This document shows positions 41,609-45,943 of a stretch of 45,943 bases of DNA, one piece after another. The stretch covers positions 1 through 45,943 of the forward strand of contig JAYTSU010000034.1 of NCBI GenBank assembly GCA_043745485.1, given 5' to 3'. Within the stretch, counting starts at the first letter, position 1, and every line of letters begins with the position of its first letter. The DNA is from RYN-417 sp043745485. Its GTDB lineage: Bacteria; Patescibacteriota; Saccharimonadia; Saccharimonadales; JACDBH01. The translations under genes were made by a program, and so were the position numbers. The notes below the pieces were generated by a model. That model did not search any database. It was not told the origin of the DNA and was given only the letters and a program-made list of their open reading frames with translations.

Positions 41609-44600
41609 TTAATAGACCGGTGGAAGGCTAAAGACCGCGTCATATTTGCCATAGATGCCTGAGGACTTTGTGGTTTGATTTGGGTCGCGCAGTGGCGACG
41701 GAGCCAGGTACATTTCGGGAGTATAGTTAATTACTTCTGCAGCGTTTGTGAATTCCCCGGTTGCAAAATTAGGTGTTTCAACTGGAGAACTATCCTTAAG
41801 CGACTTAAATGTACGCATAAACTTTACTTGTTGGGCTACGAGTGCACCATTAATAACAAGTTGAGAACTACATTTTGTATATAAGTCCGTATCACTTGGG
41901 GCTACTCCATTCGGCGCACAGGTATATATCCGTCCATCAGTTGGATTAGTGGTCGTTAGATCCTTAGGCTGCGCAATCAACAATCCATCGATCCTCGTTA
42001 CTGTCGGGTCAATATATATATTTCCTGTGGCAATTATGGCTAAGTACGGCAGCTGGTCTTGGGTATTGGCACCAGTGCCGTACGTTATGTTCCCCTTGAT
42101 ATACACATCCCCGTCCACATACACTGCCACCTGACTGCCCGCCAACACCGATAACGCATTTATGGTTAATGGCCCAGACAGCGTATAGCGGCTCTTACCT
42201 GCACTAAATGATACCGACGACGCCATTATTGACTGGGCTGAGATAGTTGTATCCTGTGTACGTGTGTAATAGTCGGGCATACAAGCTGCTTTACCACCAA
42301 ATGCGCCACCGTACGTACCATTTCCTGCCGTATTACTGAATGTACTTCCCTTTATAGGAGTTGTTGTACCCGAACCTTTCAGTGATGATGAATAGAAACC
42401 TTTTATGTCTAGAAGTGCCATAACACCAAGTTGTCCTGACGATCCCTTGGCATTTGTACCGCTGCCGTTCGAGTATGTATAAATACCTCCACCGTCCGTT
42501 GCACACGCACTGGCGTTATAACTTCCGCCGGCCCACACATCCGCGCCATATGTTTTTAAATACGGCAGGTTGGCTCGGTTAATGGTGGTAGTGCATGTAT
42601 TACTAACAGAGCTGCCATCGGCTTGTCCACTGACTGTCGCGGCCACAGTATACGGGCCAGGGGTAGGTGGTGTTGGTAAGGCTGAGGGTGTCATTATGAA
42701 CGATGGAGTGCCAGTCGGTGAGTAAGCACTAGAGCTGTAAGTAAGATCGGGGAAGTTACCATTACTAGTCGTAGGTGTAGTCGGGTCATTAATCTGTACT
42801 AAAGTCGTACCGTTGGTTATAGGCGGAGTTCCGACTGTCCCACCATTTTTTACAGATATGTTTGGCACATAAGTAGTGAGGGTTTCGGCAGTACCGTCAG
42901 GCGTTAGGGTGCAGGATATTGACGTTGGAAAAGTTAACGCAAAGTCATAGCCGCCGTCAAAGCTAACATCCCCCCAACGGTCGTAACCATTGGCTCCGTC
43001 TAGTCCTGCTACTTGGTTATCGTATCTTCCAAGGCTACCACTAGGTGTTGTAGTAGGGTTAGGTGCCGTACAGTAGTTTTTGGGGGTACGGGTAGTAACA
43101 TCAAAGGCTGGGCATAGCACCGTATAGCCAACTGTCCATGGCCGAACATAGGAGCCGTTAGCACCTATAGGTAGAGCACTACCGACATACACACAAAACG
43201 AGGTCCCTTTAGGCACAGTGAACGAATAGTAGCCGTTACTGTTTGTGGTAGCCGATACACCGGCTACACAGGTATTGACTGTCAAACCTGAATACTTAAG
43301 AGAGACGTCATAGGCGTTCATGATGGTACCCTGTATGGTTACGTTCTGCACCGCCATACATTCTTGCGGTACGGCATTACCCGGGAAACCATAACCCACA
43401 CCATTAGGGGGCGCAGTGCTGGCTGTATTTATACCTAGTGCAGTTCCACCGGCTATGATACCGCTAATGGTGTAACTATTGCCTTTTGTAAGCTGTCCGG
43501 CATTCCACTGGAAGCCGTAATTAGGTATTTTGGGTTGTCCAGGTTTGTTATTATTTAACCAGTTTTCTACATCAGGTGTTCGGTAGTCTATATCGCTGGC
43601 TAAGTTGTTAATACTCGGGCTAGGTGTTCCGCCTACTGCCAAATTCACGGTTGGGTCACTGCTGGTTGTGGCAGTCGAACTCCACGCCCATCCATAGAAT
43701 ATGGTATTACCAGCCACAAGCTGGCACGAGTCTATGTAACCGGCTTGAGAAGGACAATTATTTGACGCTGTAATTAAACTAGGATCTATAGTAACATTAT
43801 AGGTAATAGCATTAATATAAGACAGTCCATCTATCCTTAAAGCGTAGGGAGTTGCTGGCTGCAATGTAGCTGGATAAGACGGAGATAGTCCAGCGCCTGT
43901 CGTTCCATTTCCACCGGTTATAATTGTTGTAGGATAACCTGGCGTTAAGGTTATAGTAAGCGCCATAGGAAAAGCTGCTGATTGTTGATAGACCCCGTTA
44001 TCTGCATCTGCGAACCTTATTGAGACACCTTTAGCAGTTGTAATACTACAAGGTAGAGTAAAGTCAAGGTTATAGTCAGCAACGCTATTATTAGGACGAT
44101 TGCGGTTAGATATATTGAAGAAACTAGGAATGCCACTCACCGATGCGGGGAGAAATGTTAGTCCTGGGTTTCCTGGCCCCCCAATGGTTAGCCTAAAAGA
44201 ATTTTCTGCTGCGGCCGGCGCTACCCCACCATATAAGGGGTTCTTTATTCCACTGACATTTGCTATAAAAAGTGCTGAGTATTTACCTGTAGTTGGGTTA
44301 AAGTTTGAAGGGCCCAAAGTAAAAGTGAAACCTGCAGTACGAGCTACACAATTAGCTACATAGCCTGTAGACAGGCTACCAATTGAAGCGCCCAATGAAT
44401 TACCACCAACATTGTAGTTAAATACGTTAAAATTCGTAGAAAAATAAGGCTGCGTATACCCGTCAGAACGTTTTGGTAAATCTAAAGCTCTGCCATATCC
44501 AGAATAGGCAGAGTTTGTATTACACCACTGTGCTTCATCAATAATTAACCCATAAACTCCAGGGCTATCACTAATAATCACAGCTGCAGCTACTGAGCCG

Positions 44601-44791
44601 TCAAATTCACCAGTACCGATTGTCATATATAATGGATAGTTCGTGCTTGCGTTTGGATCTGGGAAAGTCTTTGAAATAAGTGGTGCAGCATAGCTCTTTG
44701 TCGGATTAATAAATAAAATGCTTGCTAGAATGCTAAACATCAAAAATATAAAACAAAATTTGTTATTGCTAACTGTAGTAATAAATTTCAT
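41609..44791 (-). CDS. Large secreted surface protein, possible pilus-associated adhesin
   Basis: The 1060-aa product has a signal peptide (about 10-35). It contains several beta-rich domains with many paired Cys; a Cna/SdrD-like segment (VTIQGTIMNAYDVSLKYSG ... TNSNGYYSFTVPKG, about 490-540); and a C-terminal region (about 880-1060) with QVAVYVDGDVYIKGNITY, YLAIIATGNIYIDPTVTRI and INGALVAQQVKF. That C-terminal pattern of short beta repeats resembles a polymer-forming or solenoid module. It lacks a membrane anchor. It lies just before pilM in the same direction, so an adhesin role with the pilus is plausible but not shown. Confidence 0.8.
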   Translation of the reverse strand: MKFITTVSNNKFCFIFLMFSILASILFINPTKSYAAPLISKTFPDPNASTNYPLYMTIGTGEFDGSVAAAVIISDSPGVYGLIIDEAQWCNTNSAYSGYGRALDLPKRSDGYTQPYFSTNFNVFNYNVGGNSLGASIGSLSTGYVANCVARTAGFTFTLGPSNFNPTTGKYSALFIANVSGIKNPLYGGVAPAAAENSFRLTIGGPGNPGLTFLPASVSGIPSFFNISNRNRPNNSVADYNLDFTLPCSITTAKGVSIRFADADNGVYQQSAAFPMALTITLTPGYPTTIITGGNGTTGAGLSPSYPATLQPATPYALRIDGLSYINAITYNVTIDPSLITASNNCPSQAGYIDSCQLVAGNTIFYGWAWSSTATTSSDPTVNLAVGGTPSPSINNLASDIDYRTPDVENWLNNNKPGQPKIPNYGFQWNAGQLTKGNSYTISGIIAGGTALGINTASTAPPNGVGYGFPGNAVPQECMAVQNVTIQGTIMNAYDVSLKYSGLTVNTCVAGVSATTNSNGYYSFTVPKGTSFCVYVGSALPIGANGSYVRPWTVGYTVLCPAFDVTTRTPKNYCTAPNPTTTPSGSLGRYDNQVAGLDGANGYDRWGDVSFDGGYDFALTFPTSISCTLTPDGTAETLTTYVPNISVKNGGTVGTPPITNGTTLVQINDPTTPTTSNGNFPDLTYSSSAYSPTGTPSFIMTPSALPTPPTPGPYTVAATVSGQADGSSVSNTCTTTINRANLPYLKTYGADVWAGGSYNASACATDGGGIYTYSNGSGTNAKGSSGQLGVMALLDIKGFYSSSLKGSGTTTPIKGSTFSNTAGNGTYGGAFGGKAACMPDYYTRTQDTTISAQSIMASSVSFSAGKSRYTLSGPLTINALSVLAGSQVAVYVDGDVYIKGNITYGTGANTQDQLPYLAIIATGNIYIDPTVTRIDGLLIAQPKDLTTTNPTDGRIYTCAPNGVAPSDTDLYTKCSSQLVINGALVAQQVKFMRTFKSLKDSSPVETPNFATGEFTNAAEVINYTPEMYLAPSPLRDPNQTTKSSGIYGKYDAVFSLPPVY

Positions 44792-45297
44792 GATTTTGAT
44801 TCTGGGTCACTACTTACCCTCTTCACATCTTTTGGATTTATGCCTTTAGTGGCATTTTCCTGAATGAATAACCATATATTTTTTATACTTTCGTCTTTAG
44901 CTATAGCTTCAGATTTTAGTACTTCGTTTGCTAAGTTTATTATCTCTGGCAGTTTGTTCTCTTGCTCTAGTGCTTGGACATATAAACCATAACAAACTAA
45001 CTGAAGGTTATCCTTTAAGGTCGGACAGTGCGTTGTAGCTTTTGCAATAACTGAGTCATAACTTTTTTGTTGATATAAATCATATATTGCATTTGTCTCT
45101 TCGTCTTTTATGTATGCGCGCATATCATTATTTGATTGCTCATACAGTCTTCTTTCTAACTCTGGGTCTCGTTTAGACGCTATCAAGTCTTGTTTTTTAT
45201 GTAATTTAGCTGTAATAACAGTCGCAGTATAACCAGAAATCCCACATACAATTAATATCGTGGCCATTATTAGTTTGCGATTTCCCCCTAAAGACAT
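44788..45297 (-). CDS. Membrane-anchored helical (TPR-like) protein
   Basis: The 169-aa product has one N-terminal membrane helix (about 9-30) and an outer helical domain with TPR-like spacing (IYDLYQQKSYDSVIAKA, LVCYGLYVQALEQENKLPEII), ending in a Ser/Lys-rich tail. It overlaps the start of the 1060-aa surface protein by 4 nt (ATGA), so it probably serves that protein's export or anchoring. No known family is claimed. Confidence 0.75.
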   Translation of the reverse strand: MSLGGNRKLIMATILIVCGISGYTATVITAKLHKKQDLIASKRDPELERRLYEQSNNDMRAYIKDEETNAIYDLYQQKSYDSVIAKATTHCPTLKDNLQLVCYGLYVQALEQENKLPEIINLANEVLKSEAIAKDESIKNIWLFIQENATKGINPKDVKRVSSDPESKS

Positions 45298-45303
45298 AAG
45301 CGA

Positions 45304-45309
45304 ATTATA
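45304..45309 (-). promoter_or_regulatory. -10 box, leaderless start at 45297
   Basis: TATAAT (45309-45304), 6 nt, ATG; a TTGTTA lies 18 nt upstream. Confidence 0.6.
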
Positions 45310-45346
45310 ACTTAAATCAAATTTTTATAACAATTATTGTCAGCAG

Positions 45347-45943
45347 CTAACAAGTGATATCAACACGAGCTGTTAATGTACCGTAGTTACTGTAACCCCA
45401 TGGTTCTTGTAGGGAAACCGTAAGCATGCCGGCAATATGCCCATAGATCCCTGGCGATGTACCAACTGGATAACTACGACTGTCATATGTTTTTGCAACA
45501 CCGTGCGTATCCGCATAAGCTGAACGTATTGAGTATTGATCATAATTGTCTTCAACTAATTTTGTAGACATGCTCGTTCCTGTCATGTAGGCTGTATCAC
45601 TATCTTGAGGCTTTAACCCGTCTACAATAGTAGTAAGTTGATGCCCTACCATTGGATTACCAAATATATCAGTGTAACTTAGAATTTGACAACTTAGATG
45701 TAGCTGATTAGCGGGATTAAAAGTTGGATAATGTTCAGGCATACTCAAAACTGTATAACCTGATGCGCTAGTAACGGGACCCGTCCGTGTATCCATTGCC
45801 CTGTACGGCTTAATGAGTTGAACACTTCCAGCTGCATAGTAGCCGCTAACATCAATAAGCATATGGGCTGCAGCCGAAGCAGTTACGCAGACTTGGCCGT
45901 TAGCACCTACTTCAACATCAGTCCCATTGGCAATGTCTTGGTT
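45347..45943 (-). CDS. C-terminal part of a secreted protein with a DVSGYY / DTR domain
   Basis: The frame is open to the right edge of the window, so the visible 198 residues are a 5'-truncated gene; the ATG at 45862 is internal. The sequence runs VCVTASAAAHMLIDVSGYY, then IKPYRAMDTR, the pattern of extracellular beta domains in which D-V-x-G-Y is followed by a P-x-R-x-x-D-T-R motif. It ends with LTARVDITC. A secreted or surface location is inferred. Confidence 0.75.
   Translation of the reverse strand, partial: NQDIANGTDVEVGANGQVCVTASAAAHMLIDVSGYYAAGSVQLIKPYRAMDTRTGPVTSASGYTVLSMPEHYPTFNPANQLHLSCQILSYTDIFGNPMVGHQLTTIVDGLKPQDSDTAYMTGTSMSTKLVEDNYDQYSIRSAYADTHGVAKTYDSRSYPVGTSPGIYGHIAGMLTVSLQEPWGYSNYGTLTARVDITC

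Noticed and set aside
1..45943. CRISPR array or prophage
   Set aside because: No regularly spaced direct repeats, cas genes, terminase, portal or capsid genes are visible; the repetitive surface genes are coding.

Overview
The window looks like a chromosome segment of a Patescibacteria/CPR epibiont, most likely Candidatus Saccharibacteria (TM7). This is inferred from gene content and architecture: compact, overlapping genes; secreted surface proteins of CPR type; a complete type IV pilus (TFP) locus; and many promoters whose -10 box lies only 6-7 nt before the start codon. No rRNA or marker gene is present to prove the taxonomy.

Layout. 1-9.7 kb is a cell-surface block, nearly all on the minus strand. 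It holds the start of a large repetitive surface protein (cut by the left edge), a PKD-like membrane protein, a DUF916/WxL-interacting-like protein, and four paralogous secreted proteins that resemble WxL proteins with Tyr in place of Trp. A plus-strand membrane-anchored beta-rich protein closes the block. 9.9-16.1 kb is one tightly overlapping operon (minus) for a divergent F1-like ATPase: extracytoplasmic-domain membrane protein, b-like stalk, delta, alpha, gamma, beta, epsilon. No a subunit and no canonical c subunit are present. 16.3-23.7 kb carries a 32-residue mini-pilin, a membrane serine protease, tgt, a small SD-led ORF with its own promoter and terminator, nrdR, a GT2 glycosyltransferase and a sensor-like membrane protein. 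23.8-26.6 kb has tRNA-Thr, tRNA-Asp and, just after tRNA-Asp, three short accessory units (alpha/beta hydrolase, RelE/YafQ-type toxin-antitoxin, DUF1059-like), each followed by a degenerate repeat resembling a tRNA 3' end. 26.6-30 kb has a parvulin PPIase, a bPH membrane protein, tRNA-Arg, ndk and a Xer recombinase. 30-41.5 kb is the TFP locus: pilM-N-O, small membrane protein, pilB-T-C, pilA, pilD, then four minor pilin-like genes as a separate unit. 41.6-45.9 kb has a 1060-aa secreted surface protein, a membrane TPR-like protein and the 3' part of another secreted protein.

Most unusual: (i) a dispersed intergenic element in five copies, with a covarying hairpin, a GGGGACCCC core, a nearly fixed spacer and a conserved GTTACAG...CTTTCGTT box; (ii) the F1-like ATPase cluster without a/c but with a surface-domain membrane protein; (iii) the mini-pilin with its own near-ideal promoter; (iv) the YxI/YxC WxL-like locus; (v) systematic leaderless gene starts. 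The surface proteins, pilus, protease and ATPase would together form the host-contact surface; that link is inference from neighbourhood.
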